Of a stretch of DNA of 34,598 nucleotides, positions 29,488 to 34,598 are shown one piece after another. Below the pieces are notes generated by a model, which searched no databases, was not told the origin of the DNA, and saw nothing but the letters and a program-made list of their open reading frames with translations. Within the stretch, counting starts at the first letter, position 1, and every line of letters starts with the position of its first letter. This DNA is from Patescibacteria group bacterium. GTDB lineage: Bacteria; Patescibacteriota; Minisyncoccia; UBA6257; Colwellbacteraceae. The stretch lies in assembly GCA_023380305.1 (NCBI GenBank), contig JAMCQZ010000004.1, positions 1-34,598 of the forward strand, written 5' to 3'. A program made the translations under genes and the position numbers.

Positions 29488-29558
29488 CTGCCGGACCTGG
29501 AATCGAACCAAGATTCACGGCTTCAAAGGCCGCTGTCCTACCGTTAGACGATCCGGCA
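29488..29558 (-). tRNA. tRNA-Gln(UUG)
   Basis: 71 nt. Acceptor TGCCGGA (5') pairs perfectly with TCCGGCA (3'), discriminator G. The D arm is GTC/GAC, the anticodon arm GCGGC-CTTTGAA-GCCGT gives anticodon TTG (reads CAA), and the T arm CTTGG-TTCGATT-CCAGG is canonical. CCA is not encoded, so a CCA-adding enzyme is required. There is no intron. It has its own promoter upstream. Confidence 0.96.
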
Positions 29559-29568
29559 ATATAGGCTT

Positions 29569-29597
29569 ATTATCCCCTTTTCGAGCGATTTTTTCAA
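29569..29597 (-). promoter_or_regulatory. tRNA-Gln promoter
   Basis: On the minus strand TTGAAA (29592-29597), a 17-nt spacer and GATAAT (29569-29574), with the -10 ending 10 nt before the tRNA 5' end. This is one of the best promoters in the window. Confidence 0.75.
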
Positions 29598-29604
29598 TAA
29601 GAAG

Positions 29605-29629
29605 GCCTCTTTCGAGGCGGTCAAACCGC
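29605..29629. repeat. Two mutually exclusive small hairpins
   Basis: GCCTC-TTTC-GAGGC (29605-29618) and GCGGT-CAA-ACCGC (29617-29629) share bases at their junction, so only one can form at a time. They lie between the tRNA promoter and the ATP-cone gene, followed on plus by a T6 run at 29638-29643. Purpose unknown. Confidence 0.35.
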
Positions 29630-29757
29630 TATCAAGATTTTTTCAGATAGGCCGAAAATTGCTATTTTTACGGAGTTTCGTCAACCGATTGTGTTATACT
29701 GATACCAAGGCAAAACCGATCTTACCGTTGCCAAAGGTCGCAAAAATATTTTTAGCA

Positions 29758-30039
29758 ATGACTAAAGAAGTTGTTAAAAGGCACGGCGGGACTGAAAAGT
29801 TTGATAAAGATAAATTGCGCAAAGCCATCAAGGGGGCGGCCGAGGAAGCCGGATTGATGGGTGAAAAATTGAAGGAAGTGGTGGACGATACGGTTTCCGA
29901 AGTCATGGAGTTTTTAAGCGACAAAGAAAGGGTGCATTCCGCCGCCATCCGCGACGCCATTCTGATGCATTTAGATAAAGCCGAAACCGCCGTCGCCAAA
30001 GCCTGGCGCCAGCACGAAAGCGAATACAAGGGTCGTTAG
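29758..30039 (+). CDS. Stand-alone ATP-cone domain protein
   Basis: 93 aa from the ATG at 29758; the longer frame upstream has no homology and contains likely promoter elements (TATACT 29695-29700; AATATT 29745-29750, the latter 7 nt before the ATG). KEVVKRHGGTEKFDKDKLRKAI and the following helices match the nucleotide-sensing ATP-cone found in NrdR and ribonucleotide reductases. There is no zinc ribbon (so not NrdR) and no reductase attached. It may be a nucleotide sensor acting on a partner encoded elsewhere. A bidirectional terminator follows 43 nt after its stop. Confidence 0.85.
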   Translation: MTKEVVKRHGGTEKFDKDKLRKAIKGAAEEAGLMGEKLKEVVDDTVSEVMEFLSDKERVHSAAIRDAILMHLDKAETAVAKAWRQHESEYKGR

Positions 30040-30082
30040 CGCCCGGTAGGCACCTCCTGTTTTTCGAATCCGAAAAAAAACA

Positions 30083-30110
30083 AAGCCGTTCTCCAAAGAG
30101 AGCGGCTTTT
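30083..30110. terminator. Bidirectional terminator
   Basis: AAGCCGTTCTC (30083-30093), loop CAAA, GAGAGCGGCTT (30098-30108) with a single G-T wobble, flanked by T4 on plus and by a T-rich run on minus (plus A run 30073-30080). It serves the ATP-cone gene and the converging 389-aa gene, whose stop codon begins at the last Ts. Confidence 0.85.
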
Positions 30111-31278
30111 ACGGATCGACGAATAGAGAGATTTGCTCGACCGCAGTCCTCTGCGGCGGGGCAACGGCGTGGCCGTTTCCGTCCCGCGTGAGGAACTTTA
30201 CGATCAGTTTGAGGCGGACTTTTTCCGGTTCTTCGGGATACGCGATGAGCCGGTCAGCCGCGAAGCGGTCGAGCCGTTCTATCGGCACGAGCCTGCCGAA
30301 GCGATAATACGGCCCGGACGGAAAAACCCGGCGGCAATACTTCGACACGGGACAGACGCCGCAGGCATCCTGGGTTTTGCCCCAGAGACCGGGTTCGGCC
30401 CAGAGGACCGCCGGATCAAGCAGCCGGCTTTTACGGCGGGAAAGTGTGTTCTGCCTGGCTTTGGAACAGAAGTTTCTCGAGAAGGTCCACATCCCGGGAT
30501 TGATGTCGAGATGCGTATATCCGAACTTCTCGATTCTCTCCATGCAGCCGAGGGCCACGCTGTCCGTCACCCACTCGTTCACGTTGATGTTCGTCCGACC
30601 AACGAGCGCCAAAGCCAATTGCGGATATTCTTTGGCGGTTTTGGTGTCGAGGATCTTCGCGGGGATCGGCTCTTCGAGGTTTTCGGTTTTAACGACACCC
30701 GTCGAAATCAGAAGCCTCAAGGCGTGGAAGTCGATGGGCGGCGGAACAACCGCGAATCTCCGAACCAGTCCCCTTTCCTGGAGCCAGATGACGAACAAGG
30801 AAAAAATTTTCATCCTTATTCCGTAGAGCTTTTTTTGGACCCGGCCGTAGGCTTCGGCGAAATCCGGAGCGTCAACTAGGTTAAGGGCGTTCCCGTCGAA
30901 CCTGTCGACGAGAAACCTGGCGTTTTTGATCCAGGCCTGGGCAAACTCCTCGATCTTGTAACCCAGCACCGTCTCGACTTCGATCGCCCGAAGGATTTCG
31001 TCCTTGGTCATCCGCGCGACGCGGAAAGGATCGAAGAGGTCCGGTCGCGTGGCGTAGATCCGATGGACGGCGTCCGAAGGCGTGTCGCTAATGACTCCGC
31101 CCCGCTGGAAAATGGCGAGAAAAAAAAGATAATTCGCCAGTTCTTCGGGGCTCGCGTCTTTCAGGAGCGGTAACCGGTCTTGCGGCAGCTTGATGAGCGG
31201 TCGCGCCATGTGCCAGAAATCCGTGAGCAGGCCGAAGATTGTTTTGGCCCGCTCCTCGTCGAATTCTATGGTTTTCAC
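30109..31278 (-). CDS. HhH-GPD glycosylase-like protein with C-terminal Cys cluster
   Basis: 389 aa with a GTG start supported by the only clear AGGAGG in the window (31287-31292, 8-nt spacing). The N-terminal half is helical (FFLAIFQRGGVISDTPSDAV; LFDPFRVARMTKDEIL), and GIRMKIFSLF followed by PPIDFHALRLL (180-190) recalls the K/D active-site region of endonuclease III and related enzymes, where VDTH carries the catalytic Asp. C306-x2-C309-x5-C315, with C271 further upstream, resembles the last three ligands of the endonuclease III 4Fe-4S loop. I infer a divergent base-excision or nucleoside glycosylase; homology is weak and should be read as tentative. It converges on the ATP-cone gene. Confidence 0.5.
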   Translation of the reverse strand: MKTIEFDEERAKTIFGLLTDFWHMARPLIKLPQDRLPLLKDASPEELANYLFFLAIFQRGGVISDTPSDAVHRIYATRPDLFDPFRVARMTKDEILRAIEVETVLGYKIEEFAQAWIKNARFLVDRFDGNALNLVDAPDFAEAYGRVQKKLYGIRMKIFSLFVIWLQERGLVRRFAVVPPPIDFHALRLLISTGVVKTENLEEPIPAKILDTKTAKEYPQLALALVGRTNINVNEWVTDSVALGCMERIEKFGYTHLDINPGMWTFSRNFCSKARQNTLSRRKSRLLDPAVLWAEPGLWGKTQDACGVCPVSKYCRRVFPSGPYYRFGRLVPIERLDRFAADRLIAYPEEPEKVRLKLIVKFLTRDGNGHAVAPPQRTAVEQISLFVDP

Positions 31279-31286
31279 TCGACGGC

Positions 31287-31292
31287 CCTCCT
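31287..31292 (-). promoter_or_regulatory. Shine-Dalgarno AGGAGG of the 389-aa gene
   Basis: AGGAGG with an 8-nt spacer before a GTG codon. It decides the GTG start and contrasts with the mostly leaderless genes around it. Confidence 0.75.
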
Positions 31293-31338
31293 CTCTATTT
31301 TGTGATTGGAATGTCCGAAATGCTTTGATAAGCTCGTC

Positions 31339-31368
31339 ATTTTAGGCATAAAAAACCTCGGCGGTCAA
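31339..31368 (-). promoter_or_regulatory. Promoter of the 389-aa gene
   Basis: TTGACC (31363-31368), 18-nt spacer, TAAAAT (31339-31344) on the minus strand. It begins right after the rnpB terminator and would give a leader of about 50 nt that includes the AGGAGG. Confidence 0.55.
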
Positions 31369-31369
31369 C

Positions 31370-31400
31370 AAAAATCCCGCCCGATTGCTCGGGCGGGATT
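31370..31400 (-). terminator. rnpB terminator
   Basis: On the minus strand AATCCCGCCCGA, loop GCAA, TCGGGCGGGATT, a perfect 12-bp stem followed by a short T run (plus A run 31370-31374). It begins directly at the mature 3' end of RNase P RNA. Confidence 0.93.
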
Positions 31401-31594
31401 CGGCGATCCGTAAGCCGGATTCTGTACCCTTCGGCAAGCTCATGGGCAACTCCAAAAAAAATTTGGAGCGGCCCATTTGACAAGCTCGGGGTGACGATTA
31501 TTTATCTAGGCCTCACGCAGATGAATAAATTCATCACGTGGCCACGAATTCTTGATAATTCGTGGCTTGATTGCTCTCGGGCTCAAGCGACTCT

Positions 31595-31611
31595 TCCGCC
31601 TCATCGGCGGA
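31595..31611. repeat. Palindrome copy 1 within rnpB
   Basis: TCCGCC-TCATC-GGCGGA, identical over 17 nt to the copy at 31746-31762 and sharing both arms with the palindrome at 29378. Confidence 0.7.
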
Positions 31612-31745
31612 CTCGGTCTTGCACTCCACAAGGATTTAGCCGTTTCACTTCCGCGTTTTTATCCCTATCGCGGAATTAGACCATCGAGCTTGGGATCGGG
31701 TCTTCCTTCGCCTTTCGGCTCAGGACGTCACTGCTCGCACCTCTG

Positions 31746-31762
31746 TCCGCCTCATCGGCGGA
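31746..31762. repeat. Palindrome copy 2 within rnpB
   Basis: Same 17-nt palindrome as at 31595-31611, located in a different hairpin of the RNase P RNA. Confidence 0.7.
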
Positions 31763-31892
31763 CGGCGGCTTTTAACCGCTGTGTTTTTCGACTGCGATCA
31801 GAACAAATTTCTGAGGCAATTGAAAGAGAGTCCGGACTTTCCTCATTCCGAAACCGAAGTTTTGGAACGCAATCGTCAGGATCGCCGATAAT

Positions 31893-31921
31893 AATATAGC
31901 ACAAATCGGGGTTTTGGTCAA
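31893..31921 (-). promoter_or_regulatory. rnpB promoter
   Basis: TTGACC (31916-31921), 17-nt spacer, TATATT (31893-31898) on the minus strand; the predicted start is within a base or two of the P1 helix 5' end. Confidence 0.85.
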
Positions 31922-31946
31922 CCGAAAATCACTCTCGCGGAACAGG

Positions 31947-32351
31947 TTATTTGCTGTCCAAAGCCAGATTGACGAGATAATCCGCCCGCTTGTTCTGTTC
32001 TCTCGGTATGTGGAAAAAGTCCACTTTCTTGAAATCTTGCTTCAGGTTCCAGACTTCGATAAAGAGCGGCTGAAGATCGGGATTCATGATTTTGTATTCC
32101 CCGATGAGCTGTTTGTAGATGAGCTCGCTATCCATCCTCACTTCGAGGCTGGTTGTTTTGGCTTTGGCTTTGCCCAAAATCTGTTTGGCTTTCTTCAAAG
32201 CGAAAATCAGGGCGCTGTATTCAGCCATGTTGTTCGTGGCCGTGCCGATCTTCTCGGCGTATTCCTTGAGTCCGACAACGGCGCCGATGGCGGCCGGTCC
32301 GGGATTGCCCCTGCTTCCTCCGTCGCAATTGATGATTAGTTTGTTTTCCAT
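31947..32351 (-). CDS. rnhA: Ribonuclease HI family protein
   Basis: 134 aa, somewhat short. It degrades the RNA strand of RNA-DNA hybrids. The acidic active site is visible: D10 in INCDGGSRGNPGPAA, E44 in NNMAEYSAL, D74 in VRMDSELIYKQ and D124 in NKRADYLVN. The basic protrusion of E. coli RNase HI is reduced, as in archaeal and many compact bacterial forms. Its start overlaps the DHH gene by 16 nt, so both are co-transcribed with pgk. Confidence 0.94.
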   Translation of the reverse strand: MENKLIINCDGGSRGNPGPAAIGAVVGLKEYAEKIGTATNNMAEYSALIFALKKAKQILGKAKAKTTSLEVRMDSELIYKQLIGEYKIMNPDLQPLFIEVWNLKQDFKKVDFFHIPREQNKRADYLVNLALDSK

Positions 32352-33175
32352 GGAAATTGGTTGTTTGTTGCTTTGATTCCGAATCCGGCGGCGTGCTTAT
32401 GTCCTCCTCCGCCGTAACGCTTGGCGAGCTCGGCCACGTCCGTCTGGCCGACCGACCGTAGGGAAACGAAGATTTTTTTATTTTTGTTCGACCAGATAAT
32501 GGCCACCTTGCCTTCTTTCGAAGCAAGTCTGTTTCCGATCTGCGAAGCGAGCACCGGCGAATTGACGACGAGAGCCTTCCTTCCTTCAAAAACAGCTTCC
32601 ACGGCCGAATCGGACAGCTCTTTCACCAGTTGTTCCTGATAGCGGAGAATGGCGCTGCCTTCCTTGATAAAGGCCAATCGTTTTTCCGGATTTTCAAAAT
32701 CCTTGATGAATTTGTCCCAAAGCTTAAAATCCTGTTCGTGGGATTCGAGCCAGGCCATGGTCTTCCGGGTATCTTTGATTTTAAATTTCCAAAGATCGAT
32801 GTCCTCGATTCTTTTCAAAAGGGCCGGCGTCGGTTTGCCGGGATTCATGTATTTCCAAGCGAGCACGCCGCCCGAATGATTAAGGTCGAAAACCGACTCC
32901 TGGGCGAACTTAACGGCTTGTTTCTGGCTTTCATGATGATCAATGGCGGTGATGTCATAACGGATCGCCAGGCCTTTCATCGTTTCGGCCGGAAAACCGA
33001 AATCTATCATGTAGACTTTCCTCGCGGATTTCAAAACCGCCGGAGGAGGCACCTGGTATTCCATAGGCCAATAAATGGCTCTGTCTTTGAACTTGCGCCA
33101 CATAATCCAGGCGCCGGCGAACCCGTCGCTGCAGCCCTTGTGATACAAAACCACTATTTTATTTTTGTCGGCCAT
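32336..33175 (-). CDS. DHH-family phosphoesterase
   Basis: 279 aa. The N-terminal DHH domain has VLYHKGCSDGFAGAW (metal-binding D17), MIDFGFP and AIDHHES (D79, H80, H81); the C-terminal DHHA1 substrate domain ends with RYGGGGHKHAAGFGI. Members include oligoribonucleases (NrnA), RecJ and cyclic dinucleotide phosphodiesterases. Length and domain order fit an NrnA-like or single-domain family; the exact substrate cannot be assigned. It lies 5 nt after pgk and overlaps rnhA by 16 nt. Confidence 0.9.
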   Translation of the reverse strand: MADKNKIVVLYHKGCSDGFAGAWIMWRKFKDRAIYWPMEYQVPPPAVLKSARKVYMIDFGFPAETMKGLAIRYDITAIDHHESQKQAVKFAQESVFDLNHSGGVLAWKYMNPGKPTPALLKRIEDIDLWKFKIKDTRKTMAWLESHEQDFKLWDKFIKDFENPEKRLAFIKEGSAILRYQEQLVKELSDSAVEAVFEGRKALVVNSPVLASQIGNRLASKEGKVAIIWSNKNKKIFVSLRSVGQTDVAELAKRYGGGGHKHAAGFGIKATNNQFPWKTN

Positions 33176-33180
33176 ATTTT

Positions 33181-34242
33181 TTATTTTTTGTCCGCGATTT
33201 CAATCCCCGGCATCTTGTTGCCGGCCAGGTATTCGAGCATGGCTCCTCCGCCGGTCGAAAGAAAACCGTTTTGCTTCTTAAACTTTTTTTTCAGGGCGAA
33301 GGCCGTGGTTTCACCTCCGCCGATGATCGCTCGGGCTTTGCTTTTGGTTATTGCTTTCAAAATAGCGGCCGAGCCTTTGGCGAATTCCGGTTTTTCGATG
33401 TATCCGAGCGGTCCGGCCCAGATGATTGTCTTGGCTTTTATAATGATGTCGCTGTAGATCTTTTCCGTTTCCGGGCCGATATCCAAAATATCGCCGCGCT
33501 GTCGGCGGTAATCGGCCGGGACCACGATTTTGCCCGATTTCAAGAGTTTTTTTGCCTCGGAAACCATGTCTTCTTCCACAAGCGAGCCGTTCGTCGGAAT
33601 ACCCGAAGCCTTCAAAAAAGTGTTTGCCGCCCCGCCGCCGGTCAAGACGTATTCCGCCCGTCCGATGAGCCTTTTGATAACGCCGAGCTTGTCCGAGATC
33701 TTGGCTCCGCCGACGATAATCGCGAGCGGTTTCCGGGGATTGCCGCGGGCCGTGTCGAGATGTTTTATTTCCGATTTCACGATTTCGCCGAGGATCGATC
33801 GTTTGGCAAACTTCGCGATTCCGGAAATCGAGGCGTTTTTTCGGTGGCTCGAAGCGAAGTCGTCGTTTATAAAGACATCTCCGAGCGAAGCCAGGGATTT
33901 CGCGAGCCCCGAATCGTTCGCGCATTCACCTTTTAAGAATCTTAAATTCTCGAGCATGAAGATCCTTTCTTTTGAAGAACGAACAGCACTACGGAGTTCG
34001 GAAAAATTGAATCCGTCGAAAAACACGATGGTCTTTTTAAGCTTCGCTTCCAGGAATTTTTTTGCGGGGAGGAGGCTCATTCTTTTATCCCGTCCGTTCG
34101 GCCGGCCGCGGTGGCTCAAAATAACGATCTTTTCGTAATGTTTGAGGAGCCGGTTGATTTCCGTGATAGCCAGACGAAGCCGCAACGAATTTGGAAATTC
34201 GTCCGGTTCGATATCCAGATTGATCCGCAAAATGGCGATCAT
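33181..34242 (-). CDS. pgk: Phosphoglycerate kinase, divergent
   Basis: 353 aa against the usual 390-400. It catalyses 1,3-bisphosphoglycerate + ADP to 3-phosphoglycerate + ATP. Family landmarks are ILSHRGRP (41-48), ENLRFLKGE (98-106), NDDFASSHRKNAS (126-138), IVGGAKISDKLGVI (K181), GGGAANTFL, WAGPLGYIE (275-283) and STGGGAMLEYLAGNKMPGI. Substrate-site residues deviate: the usual R-x-D-x-N is RINLD (N8 and D10, swapped), and the nucleotide-binding GGGD is GGGE (E311). TATAAT ends 6 nt before the ATG. It probably still works in lower glycolysis, but altered kinetics or a paralogous role cannot be excluded. Confidence 0.9.
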   Translation of the reverse strand: MIAILRINLDIEPDEFPNSLRLRLAITEINRLLKHYEKIVILSHRGRPNGRDKRMSLLPAKKFLEAKLKKTIVFFDGFNFSELRSAVRSSKERIFMLENLRFLKGECANDSGLAKSLASLGDVFINDDFASSHRKNASISGIAKFAKRSILGEIVKSEIKHLDTARGNPRKPLAIIVGGAKISDKLGVIKRLIGRAEYVLTGGGAANTFLKASGIPTNGSLVEEDMVSEAKKLLKSGKIVVPADYRRQRGDILDIGPETEKIYSDIIIKAKTIIWAGPLGYIEKPEFAKGSAAILKAITKSKARAIIGGGETTAFALKKKFKKQNGFLSTGGGAMLEYLAGNKMPGIEIADKK

Positions 34243-34248
34243 AAATTA

Positions 34249-34254
34249 ATTATA
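34249..34254 (-). promoter_or_regulatory. -10 element of pgk
   Basis: Exact TATAAT on the minus strand ending 6 nt before the ATG at 34242; predicts a leaderless pgk-DHH-rnhA transcript. Confidence 0.65.
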
Positions 34255-34292
34255 ATCCAAAAAGCCCGGATAAAGAATCCTTTTCAGATAAC

Positions 34293-34323
34293 AAAAATCC
34301 CGCCCAAGTAATAAAGGGCGGGA
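34293..34323 (-). terminator. Terminator of the candidate small RNA
   Basis: On minus TCCCGCCC, 10-nt loop, GGGCGGGA, followed by T5 (plus A run 34293-34297). The stem is perfect over 8 bp and isolates the upstream transcript from pgk. Confidence 0.85.
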
Positions 34324-34369
34324 CCAAATAGTCTTTGGGGCGCACCGGCATAAAGCCTATGCACTCGCT
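34293..34369 (-). ncRNA. Candidate small RNA, about 77 nt
   Basis: A strong promoter (34376-34404) and an intrinsic terminator (34298-34323) bracket a stretch with no open frame of note. The RNA can form GCATA-GGCTT-TATGC, then CCAAA-GACTA-TTTGG, then the terminator stem. It matches no RNA family I recognise and is not a tRNA. It could also be a short terminated leader, but pgk has its own -10 downstream of the terminator. Confidence 0.55.
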
Positions 34370-34375
34370 ACGGAT

Positions 34376-34404
34376 ATGATACTCCGTTTTTGCCCGAAAG
34401 TCAA
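34376..34404 (-). promoter_or_regulatory. Promoter of the candidate small RNA
   Basis: TTGACT (34399-34404), 17-nt spacer, TATCAT (34376-34381) on the minus strand, 10 nt downstream of the 30-aa gene stop. Confidence 0.7.
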
Positions 34405-34413
34405 GGGCTTTCA

Positions 34414-34506
34414 TCACCTGAACGCGAGCGGAATGAGGAAAGCGATGACGATGAAAATTATGACTATTTTATTGAAGATCTCCCTGCTTTTCTTATTTGA
34501 TTTCAT
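34414..34506 (-). CDS. Small membrane peptide, 30 aa
   Basis: A 30-codon frame whose ATG overlaps the last 14 nt of the SIMPL-type gene in another frame. A basic head (MKSNKKSREIFNK) is followed by one hydrophobic helix (IVIIFIVIAFLIPLAF) and a terminal Arg, ending in TGA. The overlap suggests coupled translation. Such tiny single-helix proteins recur in this window (5575, 16169). Coding status rests on topology and overlap only. Confidence 0.45.
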   Translation of the reverse strand: MKSNKKSREIFNKIVIIFIVIAFLIPLAFR

Positions 34507-34598
34507 ATTTGACAGTCACATAAACGGTAATCTCTTCGGATCCAGGCTCAATGGTCGGCGCCGGGACAGCCCCCCCCCATGGGAGTGTAAACCTTTTC
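34493..34598 (-). CDS. C-terminal end of a SIMPL-domain (DUF541)-type protein, partial
   Basis: The last 34 codons read ...FTLPWGGAVPAPT, IEPGSEEITVYVTVKYEIK and stop. The EPG-x-E/Q-I-V/T-V-V-VTYEI ending is characteristic of Parcubacteria SIMPL-type surface proteins, which carry an N-terminal signal or anchor and a DUF541 body. The 5' part is beyond the window edge. A run of nine G residues on this strand (34570-34578) lies within the coding sequence. Family assignment is from the short tail and so is moderate. Confidence 0.6.
   Translation of the reverse strand, partial: KRFTLPWGGAVPAPTIEPGSEEITVYVTVKYEIK

Larger units (their letters stand above)
31401..31887 (-). ncRNA. rnpB: RNase P RNA, bacterial type A
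   Basis: About 487 nt, longer than the 380-400 nt usual for type A. The terminal helix P1 is formed by CGGCGATCC at the 5' end (31879-31887) and GGATCGCCG at the 3' end (31401-31409). Core signatures are GAGGAAAGTCCGGACTC near the 5' end, GAGTGCAAGACCGAG in the middle, AGATAAATAATCGTCAC, and ACAGAATCCGGCTTAC near the 3' end. The extra length lies in several long hairpins: two identical 17-nt TCCGCC/GGCGGA hairpins, a GCCACGAATT/AATTCGTGGC arm, a GATGAA/TTCATC arm and a CTCCAAA/TTTGGAG arm. It processes tRNA 5' ends together with RnpA. Confidence 0.96.

Noticed and set aside
29659-29757. Longer start for the ATP-cone protein
   Set aside because: The extra 33 residues resemble no family, and the stretch holds promoter-like elements.
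1-34598. CRISPR array, prophage or insertion sequence
   Set aside because: No regular repeat-spacer array, integrase, transposase or capsid-type gene was seen. The AT-rich operon at 5758-9172 has no flanking repeats that I can find.

Overview
The window looks like a chromosomal piece of a Patescibacteria (CPR) bacterium, most likely on the Parcubacteria side. The case rests on small, tightly overlapping genes, almost no Shine-Dalgarno sequences, several short single-helix membrane proteins, type IV prepilins, a SIMPL-type surface protein, and a surface operon with cohesin- and dockerin-like domains. Ribosomal protein bL9 is present; it is reported missing from Microgenomates, which favours Parcubacteria. 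UGA is used as a stop, so this is not one of the UGA-glycine lineages (Gracilibacteria, Absconditabacteria). The lineage call is inference.

Layout. 1-3007 (minus): a 100-aa unknown, def, fmt, a prepilin with a fibrinogen-like C-terminal half, and a truncated prepilin. 3034-5298 (plus): thpR, ctp, rplI. rpmA converges on rplI and their 3' ends overlap. 5575-9172 (plus): a 47-aa membrane peptide, then an AT-rich surface operon of three secreted or anchored proteins: an S-layer-like chimera, a dockerin protein and a membrane-anchored cohesin protein. 9212-11326 (minus): murC and a PD-(D/E)XK nuclease. 11327-11662: an unexplained non-coding stretch. 11663-16057 (minus): a glycosylation operon (PMT-like membrane glycosyltransferase, B12-type radical SAM protein, GT2 glycosyltransferase, membrane-anchored unknown). 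16169-25920 (minus): scpA-scpB-DD-carboxypeptidase-mraY-amidohydrolase-ftsW-murG-gltX-M23 peptidase-small protein, a cell-wall and chromosome-segregation cluster with many overlaps. 25966-27534 (minus): a small unknown and a DUF4015-type glycosidase-like protein. 27592-29364 (plus): dnaX and a UDG-superfamily protein. Then tRNA-Gln(UUG), an isolated ATP-cone protein, a HhH-glycosylase-like Fe-S protein, rnpB, rnhA, a DHH phosphoesterase, a divergent pgk, a candidate small RNA, a 30-aa membrane peptide and the tail of a SIMPL-type protein.

Expression. At least nine genes have a -10-like hexamer ending only 6-9 nt before the start codon, which predicts leaderless mRNAs. Only one gene (the GTG start at 31278) has a clear AGGAGG. 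Where a -10 sits this close it was used to choose the start codon.

How the genes fit together. The cell-wall genes make and remodel peptidoglycan. The prepilins, cohesin-dockerin operon, SIMPL-type protein and glycosylation operon point to a complex, probably glycosylated cell surface, as expected for an organism that may live attached to other cells. DnaX, UDG-like, HhH-like, RNase HI and DHH proteins supply replication and repair.
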